The translations under genes and the position numbers were made by a program. A stretch of 64,000 bases of DNA, from the NCBI RefSeq assembly GCF_033807575.1, contig NC_084703.1, positions 8,308,001 to 8,372,000 of the forward strand, read 5' to 3'. Every line of letters begins with the position of its first letter. Within the stretch, counting starts at the first letter, position 1. Below the pieces are notes generated by a model that was not told where the DNA came from, searched no databases, and worked only from the letters and a program-made list of their open reading frames with translations. Below are positions 43,687 to 56,449 of the stretch, piece after piece. This DNA comes from Cydia pomonella (Eukaryota > Arthropoda > Insecta > Lepidoptera > Tortricidae).

Positions 43687-43922
43687 GTAGGGCTAAGATG
43701 GTCGGCTCTTTATCATTTGTCACCATACCTGTCACGTTCTAACAAGTATGTAAGCGCGAAAGTGACGAGCATAGTGACAGGTGATAACAACGGAACCATA
43801 CTGCTACCGCAGCGTTGGTAGCACGGTTCCATTTTTATCACTTGTCACTATGCCCGTCACTATCGCGCGTACATACTTGTTAGAAGAACGTCATAGGCGT
43901 GGTGACAAATGTTAAAGAGCCT
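43687..43922. mobile_element. Two family B hairpin MITEs in opposite orientation, side by side
   Basis: 43687-43797 is family B reversed (gtagggctaagatggtcggc at its left). 43824-43922 is family B forward (ggttccatttttatcacttg at its left). A short linker ccgcagcgttggtagcac separates them. Together they make a nested inverted repeat of about 235 bp. Confidence 0.75.
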
Positions 43923-43944
43923 ACAGGTGATAAAACTCCTTAGT

Positions 43945-44040
43945 AATACTCTGTTAGACCAAGCTGTCCAGACTGCAAAAACAAACTGAAAATGTGGAAT
44001 AATCACGAAACATGTAAAATTTCTATGAAAATATCTGGCA
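43945..44040 (+). repeat. Partial 'GTTAGACCAAG' family MITE
   Basis: Starts ctgttagaccaagctgtcc and includes catgtaaaatttctatgaaa, matching the left half of the family. No right arm is found. Confidence 0.45.
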
Positions 44041-46700
44041 CACTTCTTCACGTCGAAACCGGTCCAGAGTTTGCTTACATGGACTCTCAAGGGTAAACTA
44101 GTACTACCCTTAGCTTGAGTAAGCCGGAAAAGTGAATTATAAAATGATTTTAAGGTATCTAAAAACAGTTTTGCTCGCCTGTCCTTAAAGTGGAAATGTC
44201 AGTTTACGAATATGAACAGTGAAATGTTGCTTATTTACTCAACCTTTACTCGGCACTGTACTATAGAATAAAATTGTAGGGAAATAACTATTATTTGAGC
44301 ACATTACTATTATTTAGAACATGTGAATAACGTCACAATAGCAGCATCCGGCGTTAATGATCCCTTGCGATGCGAGGTTATGATGCTTTCAACTTGGCCA
44401 TTCGTTAAAAATGGTAAACACGCCTAGGACTCAATACCGCACTGATTTTGACAGCTTGTTGTTGCTTGCACAAAAACAAGTCATAATTGGTCGCACCATC
44501 AGGAAAGCTTATTATTAAAATATAGGTTGACATTCAGATGAAAACTGCAGCTATATTACTGTTGCGGCATTACTGCTGCGGATGTATGTAGGTAATTTTA
44601 TTTCTATGGGGTGGGTCGTCCGAGTAGGCCAACCCTCTACACAAAAGTAGAAATTTTTTTTTTTGACGCGTACAATTTTTCTTCTGCTTTGTTCTAATCA
44701 GAACACGATACCGAATATATCCATTAAATATATTAAATCGAGTCACTCGCGTTTTTTAAGTCGAAAGTGCCTAGACATCGTGTGTTTCCAGTTTTAATAT
44801 AATAGACTAGTGTGTTTCCAGTTAAGTGTAGACAGTTAATTGCCAAGTTTTTATTTATTTATTTAGAAATTTTCTCAGTCCTGCCGTTTTGTCGAATGTC
44901 AAATTAAATATTGCGTTTTGTGTCTAAAACGTTACTTTTTGGTACAAAATGTATTAATATCAGCAGCGTCGTAATTCTCGAGCCAAACTTGCTGGGGTTA
45001 CTTCACATGTCCGATGAGTTATTTGGCTGCACTGACATTTGTGGATCTGCATTTTCAAACCGGTATAAGCACAATATGCATTGCTAATCACGTGCGTCGT
45101 ATCTGTACCCGACATCTCATTTAGTTATCAACCTTATTTTTATGCAGTAAGGTATAACATTAAATGTGTTTTGGAACACGGATACGGCAGATAAGATTAG
45201 CGCTGCATACCGTGTCCGTTGCACATACGAATGTGTGGCAGCTCACAGGTACTAAAAGGTACATTCTCTATCCATTAGTAGAGCTTATGTCTTTGCAATA
45301 AGGTTTACGAATGGACAGTTAATATATAGACTCAACGATGGTACGGCGATGTGGGATGTTGCCACAGGTCGTGGGGTCACGGAGAGCGCACATGTGCATA
45401 TAATCGCACGGAGCCTGTTTGGAAGCTGAAGCCAAGTTTGCACGATAGTTTGAGAGCTAGGTAACGTAAATGAATAACGAAAAGCTTTGTGCGAATATAT
45501 GCTACTTTTTAAAATTTATCTTCTATATACACATAACTAGATTCAAGAATAAATATGTATAAGCATTGGTTGTTGAGAAAACTCAGGAAGCTAATTTTCC
45601 TGAAAACAAAACATAGCTATCGATCTTTCTCTCTTTCATCATATTTGCTTGTTTGAGAACTAAATTAGTAATCGTACAAATATTTTAATATGTGGTTTAA
45701 ATGATTTTTAACAATATCATAGGTAAATTAAAGATAAAATAAAGTGCATTGGGTGCATGCCTTTAACGTAATAATGGATACGACATATTCCCTTCTACGC
45801 AGTCATTTAATAAGTAGTTGCTCTACTTAATAACATTACAAACCAAAACATCTATAAAGAAGATCGTAAAATGCGCACTTACGGTCATACAATACTTAAG
45901 TAGGTAATGCAAGAAAGTTTACAAGCTGTCACATAAATTCAAATACATACAAGTAACTAGTGTAGTATCGCCGCGATCAGTGGCCAGTAAAGGTAGGAAG
46001 GTTGCGGTTTTAACGTTTATCGTGACATTCGTCACTGTCGCATTAAGATTCCAACTTGTTAGAACTTGACGGCCATTATGATAGACGATAACAGCGCGAC
46101 CATCGTAGGCTCGCCCGCAGCGGCCCCCAGAATACAACTAAAAGGTAGTGGCGCTTAGCGCTACTAATGGCGACTTCTGTTATTAGTTAGCATTACAGTT
46201 TTTTTAATGCATATGCTGCGCCAAATATGTCGTATAACGTGAAAGCGGCACAAAGTGTGCTATGTAGCCTTTTCTGGCTGAAGTACAAAAGTTCCTCCTA
46301 AACGAAGAAAATCTGCGTCCAGCAAGAAATTTTCCTCTTAGTGAGTGAATTTTCCCACAATGGCGGTCCGCGACGATTGTTGTGCCACCATTGTCCCCCG
46401 ACCTTGTGCACCAATTAGGACCACGCACTAATGTACTGTAATAAGCCTTTATTTCCGGACACAGCACATGTGTCATTTATAAAAGCGATGCTTCTTTATC
46501 TAGACTCAATGGAACTGTTTCATAAAAGTTTCCGCCACTTTTGAATTGGTTGCCAAGGCTAATTGTCTTTTAATTTGTTTAAGAACTCATATAAGTACTA
46601 GTAACAATTCCTATAAATAATAATACATAAACATTATTGATAGGATTGTAAGCGGTCAGGGTTTGTAGGACAGCCAAGATAGGCTCACTAGTTATAATTA
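44041..46700. other. Gene-free; diverged family B hairpin near 46000-46120
   Basis: AT-rich. A fragment of family E (ctgttgcggcattactgctg) is at about 44560. The hairpin near 46000-46120 keeps cacttgtt-like and gttagaacttgacggc words of family B. A 90-codon frame at 46204-46476 has no recognisable motif. Confidence 0.4.
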
Positions 46701-46830
46701 ATTTATACAGCCATAAATAAATAAATATTATAAGACAATTTCACACAGATCGACCTAGGCCCATAGTACGCTCAATAAGGCTTGTGTTGTGGGTATAAGA
46801 ATATATATTGAGATATGCATATATGTACAT
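46700..46830 (-). repeat. SINE 3'-half fragment
   Basis: The words ataaatattataagacaatt, cgctcaataaggcttgtgtt and gggtataag match the tail half of the SINE at 40430-40706. The head is missing; a degraded head-like piece sits at 47270-47310 (accaggattcgaac). Confidence 0.65.
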
Positions 46831-47378
46831 ATTTAGTTGTACTATTTTTTTTAATAAATACATATACTTATACATTCCGCGGTTCCGCGGCCGGCTCCCT
46901 GACACTGTGGGGTTGCGTAATGCATCGATTTGTAGTATTTAGTTTTAAAATATATTTTTTTAATATGTTTGCTAGTTTTAAGGTATTTATTTTTTTAATT
47001 AATTCATTATTGATGATCGGATTTTATGTGAAATTTTCTAGTTATAAGCGGAGTCGTTATAACCAGTTGTAATTTCATAATAGCGGATACTAAAACCAAA
47101 CATGTGCCTATACCTACTTATGTCGATAAAAGCAATTGGTCGTTATATGTGAAGTCATACTAACCGGAGTCCACTGTACATAGAAAATAACCAAACTCAA
47201 ATACTTGTGACGACACTGATGTTACTGTTGATAGCAATAAAATGAAAAATAAAATAAATGAACACACAAAGAAATGTCCTTACTCGTACCAGGATTCGAA
47301 CACGGGGCCGACTAGGCTAGGAGGCCGTTAATGAAGAAGAGGCATATATGTTTTTGTAAATACTTTGGTGGGAGTTTG

Positions 47379-47552
47379 TGTAAGCTGAGTGGACGCTCGA
47401 AGCGGAGCGTTTGACGGGGCGTGTAGCGTGGCGTCGGGCTCACAAGTGATTTGAGCAGCGTGCACTAAGGCCGCTCCTATACGTTTGCATTATATACTCC
47501 GCACGCCCCGCCCCGCTGCATGCCCAACTCGAGCGTCCACTCAACCCTTACA
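47379..47552. mobile_element. GC-rich MITE with GAGTGGACGCTCGA ends
   Basis: gagtggacgctcga (47387-47400) is the reverse complement of tcgagcgtccactc (about 47529-47542), flanked outward by tgtaag / cttaca. The inner arms (ggggcgtg and cacgcccc) also pair. No ORF. Confidence 0.75.
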
Positions 47553-48481
47553 CCTAAGGATTGAAACTAAAAGTACTTAAAAATACTTGACCGAGTATAC
47601 AAGACTGTATAAAGACTGCATTTCAGTGTTATGATATACTTGTAGCTATAGGTCGCTATAGAATTTAATTGCGCGAGATAAGAGGTTCCGACGCTCCTCA
47701 AGGCAGGCGGCTTCGGCTCGCCTCTAGAAATTGTTTTATCTTCATCAACCATAATAAAATTTCATTTGCAGCTATTTTAAGACGTTTGCGAAATCCATAT
47801 GGAGTAAGCTTTTTGTTAATGATTAAATTGCGTAAGAATATTTTCTGTAATGTTAATCTCAGGGAAAAATGGGGACTACATTTGTATGGCTAAGCGGTGG
47901 GTCGCTATCGTTTTAAACCTACTTATATATGAACTATTTTTGTTATTGTTATTTTTTTTCCGAATATACATTAATATATTATTACTCATTTCGAATACTT
48001 AAACAAGCAATGTAAAAATGACATTATATATAATATGAATATAATACGTTCGGCCGAACGGCATTCAAGCTGAATCGTCGAGTATGTCAATCAATTGATT
48101 TAGGTTAAGCTGCAGATCACATGTCCGGGTTCCTAGCGATACGACCTCAACCTTTCCCCGGGTGGGCTGTTGTTTTCTCATCCATTTTCGTTGCGGTCAA
48201 TTAAGTAAGAGAAAATCTTTTCGGCCTGCGACCTGCTTGCGGCGTGATGCTTTTCAGCCTGCAACTTGTTCAGCGGAGTTTTAAACTGACAATAGAGTTG
48301 TTGTTATGTGTTATAATTTTGTAAGAGCAAAATATTTTTGTATGTAAATTATATAGCTCCTTAAATTAGATAGCCATAAAATACATCAGTTTACGCTGTC
48401 GACAAGGATTGATCTGCGAGCAATTATAATATAATTATTATAACTACTAAAATTGAAATCGCGAAACATCCGGTTGACATA

Positions 48482-48601
48482 ATTGGTGACCGAAGAGCTG
48501 GCGGCTTCCTCGCACAACGTATCAGTATAGCGACACAACGAGGAAATGCCGCCAGCATCCTTGGTACAATGCCTCAAAGACCTATTTTAGATTTAAGCTA
48601 G
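48482..48601 (+). pseudogene. LINE C-terminal relic (..GGFLAQRISIATQRGNAAS..)
   Basis: The last 39 codons and stop of a non-LTR retrotransposon protein: IGDRRAGGFLAQRISIA, then RGNAASILGTMPQRP, then TAG at 48599-48601. A 3' UTR with AATAAA (about 48650) follows. The same C-terminus occurs, mutated, at 52085-52280. The clade is not assignable from this piece. Confidence 0.6.
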
Positions 48602-50459
48602 TTATATTAATCCTCTGTATATATCCATTATGTATATTGTTATTGTAAATAAACTGATTTAATATTACTACTAAAATCGATAATACAAAAAAAGAAAGAT
48701 TAAATCACCTATCCCGTCTCTGTGTCTAGAATACATCACTTAACTAGTGTTGGGGTAAAAAATAATGAATGACAGGAGACATTTAATTTAAATTATTGAC
48801 GCAGAAATATATTTAACTGTTACTTATATAAATTTAATGTCAGAGCCTTGGGGCGGTCAATATGGCGGATTATTCAAAAGCTAAGTAAGTACCTAGAGAT
48901 ATAGTCGAGGATAAAGTATGGGTATTTATGGTAATGTTATACACTCTGCTTTAAACTATGATTGCGAGGAATATATACAGAAATGTAATATATTTTATGC
49001 TATTTAATCGTATTTAAATTCTAAAAGGACCGTAGGCCAGATCGCTTATACGCGTGGGAGGAGCACAGCAGCGCGCGTAGTGCGCCGCCCGCCCGGGCCT
49101 CGTGTTGTGATTTTAGTGCTAAGGCAATAAAATACTTCAAAGATGATTTTACTTAAATAGCCACTTTACTCAGTTTACACACAACATAAAAGCAAAGTTT
49201 AAAAGCAGAATAAGTATTTTTATCATTATTATCTTAATAATAATGTATTCAGCGATAATTTTAAAAAATATTACTTAAAAACCGAATTTAGAGATCGCTT
49301 TTTAGCGATAAGACCGCCTATTGTTACCTGGTTCTATTTTCCTTTAAAATTCATTTTACATGTAAGTAAAAATTTTTTTTAAACAATAATCCAGTAATAT
49401 TATTTGTAGGTATGAGCATAATGTTAATTTATTCTGAAGCAGAATTGCTGTAACAAATTTTGATTTAATTGTCTGGCAAGTGAACTTTTTGTAGATTACT
49501 TACCTACCTACCTTATTTATCTTGTAACTTATTAGTTGTGTCGTTAATTAAAGCTATACTACTAAATTACTTCTTAGATAATTGAATCCAGAATATCACA
49601 CATATATACAAATACGCATACATATATGTATACCTGAGTATTTCACCTTGAGTAAAAAAAAATAAAAAAATTAAGCAGTTTATTTCAATAAAAATCACAT
49701 TACATAATATTAAACTTAACTACTAATCTTAAATTCAAAAGATTTTTTGAGTTACGGAGTAATTTGATATTTGAGTAGATATAATATATCAACAATTTAA
49801 GTGTTAAATAACCACGATTTTAGAATGATCTCCGGAAATTTGAGATTTACGAACGTCCATTTTGCAAAACGGTTGCCTGTGTACATAAATACATAAGTCG
49901 GATGTCGGAAAAAAGATAATTGGTTTTTGCTCAGTCGTTATACCTTGTTTGGTGTTAAAAAGTTAATAATATGAGGTATAAGAATTTAGTAAATTTACGT
50001 TATTTTACTAAATAGGTTCCATTACCCATACGATCTTATTTAGATAAATCAAAATGTAAATAAGGTAAATTTTAGAAACAGTTTTATGGAGGTAAATAGT
50101 GTAACAACAAGAAATGGGATTAAATTAATTCTTTATTTAGCCATGGGACAGTAACAACTGTACATACGATGCATACTTTGAAAATAGCACACCAGTCGGA
50201 TGATGGCTAATCAGTGTGAGTCTGGAGTAAGTTTTTCGCATCGGTACTAATCACAATTAATCCTGGCTGGGTCCGGCCCCGTCTGGATGGATCCGGACTG
50301 ATCGGACTCGGGACGGTTAGTCTGGTTATCTCCAGACCAATCGGACTCAGGACGGTTAAACGGATACGAATCGGTTATGATAAAGCTGGTCTTACTTAGT
50401 ATGTTTTATCTTTTTGTTCGAACAGACTACATGTTTCTTAAATTAATATCTGGGAGACC
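48602..50459. other. Gene-free, with one CpG-rich patch at 49045-49115
   Basis: Mostly very AT-rich. The patch gcgcgcgtagtgcgccgcc.. stands out and is listed separately. Confidence 0.35.
49045..49115. promoter_or_regulatory. CpG-rich patch, possible promoter
   Basis: About 70 bp of strongly GC- and CpG-rich sequence within AT-rich DNA. On the minus strand a CGTATAAGCG TATA-like word is at its edge. No ORF or splice donor clearly follows, so the gene it might serve is unknown. Confidence 0.2.
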
Positions 50460-50615
50460 AAACTTTGCTCGAAAACATATAAAAACTCAAACATGCGCGT
50501 TTTCCCAGAGATAAGACCTAGCTAGATCGATTTTTCGCCCACTAGAACCCCAATATAGTAAATTTCATCGAAATCGTTAAAGCCGTTTCTGACATCCTCG
50601 AAATATATAATGTAA
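50460..50615 (-). repeat. Second copy of the 'AACGATTTCG' interspersed repeat
   Basis: gcgcgttttcccagagataa, aaatttcatcgaaatcgtta and agccgtttctgacatcctcg correspond to 8180-8300 in the same orientation, without the tRNA-like head. Confidence 0.65.
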
Positions 50616-50794
50616 TATAATGTAATAAAAAAATATATATGACTTACTAGCAGGGGCATACCTTTGCCCAAAACGAATAGTTTTTGCGCTAAGTCTTTCA
50701 CAAAGGTTGGCGGTACATTAGTAGGTACGTACGCAATAACGTTAATGTGTTAATGATTACAATACTCTTAACAGTATATATGGTGCTATCTTAC

Positions 50795-51016
50795 CGCCCT
50801 AGCGCGGTAACTAATATTTTTTTCGACATACGCACGTGAAAAATTTTAAAGGGCCATATGTACTGTAAATCGTTGTACAATACACGTGCGTAAAGGTAAT
50901 TCGCAACTCGTATCGATTTAAATCACTCCCTTCCGTCGTGTTTTAATTTACGAGTATCGCCACTCGTTGCGAATTTACTACTTCGCGCACTTGTATCGTA
51001 ATGAACTATTACCTCT
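50795..51016. repeat. Repeat with inverted 'cgcacttgtatcgta' ends, copy 1
   Basis: Shares gccatatgtactgtaaa, gttgtacaatac and gtaattcgc.. with 56226-56390. Near its right end are cgcacttgtatcgtaa and ctattac, and the left side carries the reverse-complement theme (gcacgtg..). A MITE-like element. Confidence 0.5.
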
Positions 51017-52084
51017 ATATATATATACCTCAATAAAAGAAGCGAAACAAGTTTTCAGAGTAGAAGTAGGTGTTAATTGGGAGATTTATAAATAATGTCG
51101 TAATAAATTAACATATAAAACACGTTACCATTGCATCTAAGTAATAGAATACCACAAATTGAAAAGTAATGCATCGATAGAAGTAAAATGATTTATTTTA
51201 ACTTTTCCCGATTAGTAATTGTTGCTAAGTTGCTGCTATTTATAGTTCACGGACAAGTAAACGTTATGTGTTGTGTTGGTACACTTGGATAAGTTTACAG
51301 CCAACGCCGTCATCGCATTTCGCACAAAGAGGACAAAAAACAAGACAATCTAAATAGCTGTCTGAATTAATGACGAAACTCAAATATTGTTAATCCTAGT
51401 CAACTGAAAGTGTTCCCTAATTTTACTATGAAGCTACATATACCGTTTTGGAATGCTACGTTGGTGATGTGTACGTACACACGAGGCGGTATTGTGCGTA
51501 CGAGCTGAAAGCGAGCGCGCAATAAGAAAGCTGATGTGTGTAATGAACAATTCTCACGCGTTACTACACTTGCGAGGAAATAAAGGTAAAAAATCATGCT
51601 AACCAAATTTGTACTGTTAAAATAATAAAAGTCTTGCATATGTCCTATTGCATGCCGGATCTCGGCCCTGCCGCTGGCGTCCCGGCGGACACCGGAGTCC
51701 GTGAGTCCTTGTTGTAAAATTTACTGGACCAACTTTAGAAAGCCCCGTCTCCATACTCTTACTAGCAATTAGTTACAATCTTAACTCAATCGGATTATGA
51801 TACATTACCGCACAAGTGCGATAATATATTAAAAAGGCACATGCGCGTAATATCTAGGGTTATGAGCCTAAAAAAGCGTTTCAATAAGTTCCACGTTACG
51901 AGCAAGTGTGTTGAAAAATTATTTTATTGAGAAGTTGGTCCCTTTGTTATCATGCCACTATATGATAATTGGATCCTGGAGAATTCGAGAGAATTATTCG
52001 TATGTTATATTCGCACGTCGCACATCTAGTAATATTGACGTGAGACACCTCGTTTGGCTCTTGTTTATTTGTTTATTTTCTTTA
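51017..52084. other. Gene-free spacer
   Basis: AT-rich, with a fragment of the preceding repeat near 51805-51850 and a GC-rich patch at 51650-51700 of unknown meaning. Confidence 0.3.
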
Positions 52085-52280
52085 AATTTGCAGCACTTGC
52101 AGTCGACACCTTTGGGCCATGGTCATCAGAGACCAAACAAGTTGTGAAAGAAATTTCTCATAAACTTGTCTGGGTGTTCGGCGATCTTCGTGCCGAGGAA
52201 TATTTCGCTCAGCGGCTAAGTCTGCCAATCCAACGGTGAAATGCAGCAAGCGTCCTGGGGACGATGCCCCAAAACTGCTA
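52085..52280 (+). pseudogene. LINE C-terminal relic, one internal stop
   Basis: The frame reads AVDTFGPWSSETKQ, KLVWVFGDLRAEEYFAQRLS and LPIQR, then a stop (TGA near 52238), then NAASVLGTMPQNC and stop. It shares the FLAQRISI..RGNAAS core with 48482-48601 and extends further upstream. A 3' UTR-like AT stretch with AATAAA follows near 52310. Confidence 0.6.
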
Positions 52281-55255
52281 ATGTGTATATTTTGTATATA
52301 AAAAGTATAATAAATTAAGTTAACGGAAAAAAATATCTAATATAATAATCTAAGTACATACAATAGAGTAACAAGAGAATAGAGTATAAGTACTATAAGT
52401 AGGTATGCGAATAAATATTATTAAACAGGAATGTACAATTTATTATATTATTAAATACATTTGGAACCAAGAATAAATATTTTGAAAAGGATTCCAACAA
52501 CAAAGTATCTGATTTCATTATTATATATACTGTAACAACAAGACAGTTAAAACTATTTACACAAATAAGCATTTACAGCGCAAAAACCAGCATTACGTAC
52601 TTTATAATGTATCATTTATTTAAGCACCAGTAGTTAATATTTTTTGCGAATCCTCACGCAAGCGCGCCGTTTCCTCATTCCTTCCAACGGTAACGAAAGC
52701 TCGTATAAAAACCCGATATATTCGTTTACACCGGGTCATAAAGTCGTGTGCTGCTATGAGTAGTTAGGAGATACGTCTTTTCAGTTCTCAGGTGGATGTT
52801 GGAAGTCAGTTGGAATGACCCTCAAGGTCGGTTACCAGCGTTCTTTCGGAAATACGACGTACGAAGCAGGTTTTCAAGTCTGGTCCCCAACGACATAAGC
52901 AAAAAACGCATGTAGATGCCCGTTTTTTTTTTGTGTTTTTAGGAGAATCTCTTTTTTAACCAGTCTAATAGGTAGTCGTGGAATAAGTTCTTTGACATCC
53001 ATAGGATGCCAAAAGACAAGCTAGCAGCGTGTTAGGTGCCATTATTATTAGAGATTTAGTAGGGATTGGACCTAAATATATAGAAAGTATAGAAACAGAA
53101 TTATTATACACAGGAAACAAATACTTATGTCTAATATAAAACCTAAGGTTCTATATTGAGGAAATAAATATAGCTTAAAAGAACACAGTGACTACTAAGT
53201 AAATGATCTTTAAAAAAAGTGAATACACAAAACAGTTTAAAATGTCATTAAAATCATTGATGGCTATAGTACATCTACATCTCGTGACAATTACAATTAG
53301 CCCAAACACGGCAGTGGCAGTATACCGTGTTCCATTACGGAGTTCCGCTGATAATTTTATGGTCTTCGTGATCAGAACTTTATCTCAAGAACTTTTAGAA
53401 GCCTACCATAGTAAATTGGTGAGGTACAGTATGATGTCGCTTTCTCATCTTTATCCGGGTGACTTTTTGTAAGTAATTGAAAGGTCGGGGTTATTTGACG
53501 ATACCAATAGGTAATTTAAAATAGTAGGTAACAATGCAGTAGAATAAACCTAATAGATTTTTGAGAACGAGGCATTGTTAGTACTCAAATTAAGTTAGAA
53601 TTAAAGATTTAGAATGTAATAACTTTAAATGCAGGTCCCGCAATTAAGTATCTAGAAGACAATAATATGTTTCAAGACCGAATGAATTTGAGTACGCACT
53701 CGTAAAACTTGAACTTAGTTATAAAGCGAGGTCATTTTTGTTGGCTTCATTAACTGCTTGCTTATGCTAATAAAACATCGATTACCCAGCTATAAAATAA
53801 ATTATACAAGTTCATGATGAACAGTTATATCTGATATTTTTGTATAGTTCCCGTTTGTCACTTGCATACAATTACTAAGGGTCAACAATATTTTTAACGT
53901 TTTAAAACATTACTGATAAATTATTTCAATCTAATCGATGCTATCGACTCAATACAAAACATAAAAATCGCGGAAGTCAATATAGAATAATAAAATATAT
54001 GTACATATACATACCAATAAATTACGCAATGGATTGACTAATTAATAATATTATTTTATACATTTAGTACATTAAGGTGTAAACACGGTCAAAAAACCCC
54101 AAGAAAGAATCTGCCGTTAAGTCTGTGTCGCTGCTTGTGTCAGAAAGTCGGTCTAGGGGCGGGATCAGGGGGGATTATGGGGATCATGGCCGGCGACGTC
54201 GTACGCATGACGCACTGTAATACTTCTATTTCATCATTGTTGTAGGTATGACGTACGTACTTAAAGTAGGAACTTTTATTCGTTTTATGGCCTTCGCGGT
54301 TGATGGCCTAAGGCCATTTTAGAAATGGGACAATATAAGTACATCTAATCTCTTGCCGTGCGCTTGGCATAACGCCTAGTGTACGGTTGTAGCTTTCAGG
54401 GAAAAGCACCAGATTCACGAATACCACGATAAGACACGTTTTTACCGCTGACGAAGTGCAACAAACAAAGGAGGATAGGTGATAATTTCGATTAATGTTG
54501 TATATGGACAACTTATTTCATGTTTTTTTGAGAAGGCAGTTTTAGGAGAGACTGGTCAATTGAAACATTATTATTTTTTATACTACTGCGCTCTCGTAAC
54601 TCATCTAATTTATTATTTAACAAAATTCATTACGTATAAAAAATACGGAAGACTCTAGGTAAAGAGGAGTTCAATTGAAATGGCAAATAATGGAAACAAA
54701 CCAATTTACCTTCATTTCTTCGTAATCCCGCACTTTATCAACAGTTTATATATCTTATATTTATACCAATTCCTAATTAAACTATAAATATTTCAATGAA
54801 AACACAGTAAAACTTTTAAGTTACATGTAAAATGCTAACAAAATCTGACATTATGTTTACGTTATTTGCCATTTCTCTTGAACACCACTTTATCCTAGGT
54901 GCACAAAATTGATCCTTTTACCTCCAAGTACATATGTAATTTTTATTCGCAGATGACTCTATAAAAAGTATGTTATTCGTTTCTTACGAATACATAAGTA
55001 ACATTTTACACTCTAAAAATAGAATATAAATAAACTTAAAACTAATGATAAAAAGTAAATTTAAAATAAGAGTCTTATAAATAGAATATGTCCTCAAGAT
55101 ATAACTATATTAATGCTTGTAATTATCTCCGTATATTTTAAGTAGTACCCACGTAGACACCACGGCCAATCGCAATTGAATCAAGAAGTCGAACGAATCT
55201 TTAATTGAATGTTTCTTCCGACTCCGATATATTAGAATCATTTATTTATTCAAGT
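52281..55255. other. Gene-free spacer
   Basis: AT-rich. Near 52704 is a TATAAAAA word and 54140-54200 is a G-rich patch. No ORF with recognisable motifs and no repeat family identified. Confidence 0.3.
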
Positions 55256-55939
55256 TTATTTACAACTGAGCAAACTAATCACTGTCATATCAAAACTAGA
55301 CCAACCGGTCGCTAAAATGTTTCGTTTGCAAAAAGCTTTAGTTCTTTTAATATATGCGAAAACGCACATCCGCGTCGGTTCGGCGCACCGCGTAATCGCC
55401 GCACCCAGCTCTGTATCTGTACAAACAAACAGGGCCCATACACAGCAGCGAACATTTCTAATTGTTAAGCGTTCGGATACACGATGGTTACACGTGTCAG
55501 ATAGAAGTATAACGACGTTCGAAGCGTCCGTCATTGAGCGAATCCCATCTCAAACAGGCTCGCCAGGTATCCACTGTGTATCGTCGATATAAGGCATACG
55601 TCACTTTCTAGTGAGTAAGAATTTATTCAGGCTCAAAACTGGAGAAGGGAACAGACAATGCAATCTACATTTACAAGAGCAAAGTGAAACAATAATTATT
55701 TTTCATTACTTGATTAGCACTTAATGGTGTTTCTACATCGTGTAGGCTCGGACGGTTTACATTCTCCTCGAGTTCTTCGCTTCCTGCTTGCGACTAGTTT
55801 ATTCATAGAAATGTCTATAATTATGGCTGATGCGCCACGGCATTGAAGGGAATGACACGTGAACAAGGACTAGATAGATAGTAAATTTCTAGTTTTACTA
55901 AATAGTTTTATCTACTATCTAATTATAATGAATTACTTT

Positions 55940-56118
55940 ACCCCTAGTATAAATTTATTCGATAGCGTGACGTGATGTACGCGTTTGCGTTAAGTCTCAT
56001 TTTGTATGGGATTTTGAGTTTCCAAAAGTTCCCGCTTGGCGCGCTGTTTCTAAATCCCATACAAAATGAGACTTAACGTACGTCACGTCACGCTATCGAA
56101 TGAATTTACACTAGGGGT
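55940..56118. mobile_element. Long hairpin MITE (ACCCCTAGT ends)
   Basis: The 179-bp unit has arms complementary for about 65 bp: acccctagt.taaatt.attcgatagcgtgacgtga at the left, and tcacgtcacgctatcgaatg..actaggggt at the right. Both arms contain agtctcattttgtatgggat or its complement. Confidence 0.88.
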
Positions 56119-56225
56119 TCTTATGCTTATACAAGAAACTTTATAATATTCAGCGAAGAAGAAAGATGTTGAATTAATTCGCTGGGAGCCAATGTGTCTA
56201 CAAATATTTACGGTAAAAATGTCTA

Positions 56226-56390
56226 CTTTACCGCACTAGAGTGATAATTAGCAAATTACATAACTATGTCGAAAATTTAAATGGTCATATGTACTGTAAA
56301 AAGTTGTACGATACATGTGCGAATAGGTAATTCGCCACTTGTTACGAGTTTCCTTTTTTTCGCACTTGTATCGTAAATAACTATTACTAG
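56226..56390. repeat. Repeat with 'cgcacttgtatcgta' end, copy 2
   Basis: Shares tcatatgtactgtaaa, gttgtacgatacatgtgcg and gtaattcgccacttgttac with 50795-51016, and ends in cgcacttgtatcgtaa..ctattac. Confidence 0.5.
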
Positions 56391-56449
56391 CTTGATGACA
56401 AATATCACAAAAAAAATGCGTACTATATAACATATAATAAAAAATATTG

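Noticed and set aside
46204..46476. 90-codon open frame on minus
   Set aside because: No recognisable motif or membrane/signal pattern, and isolated in repeat-rich DNA.
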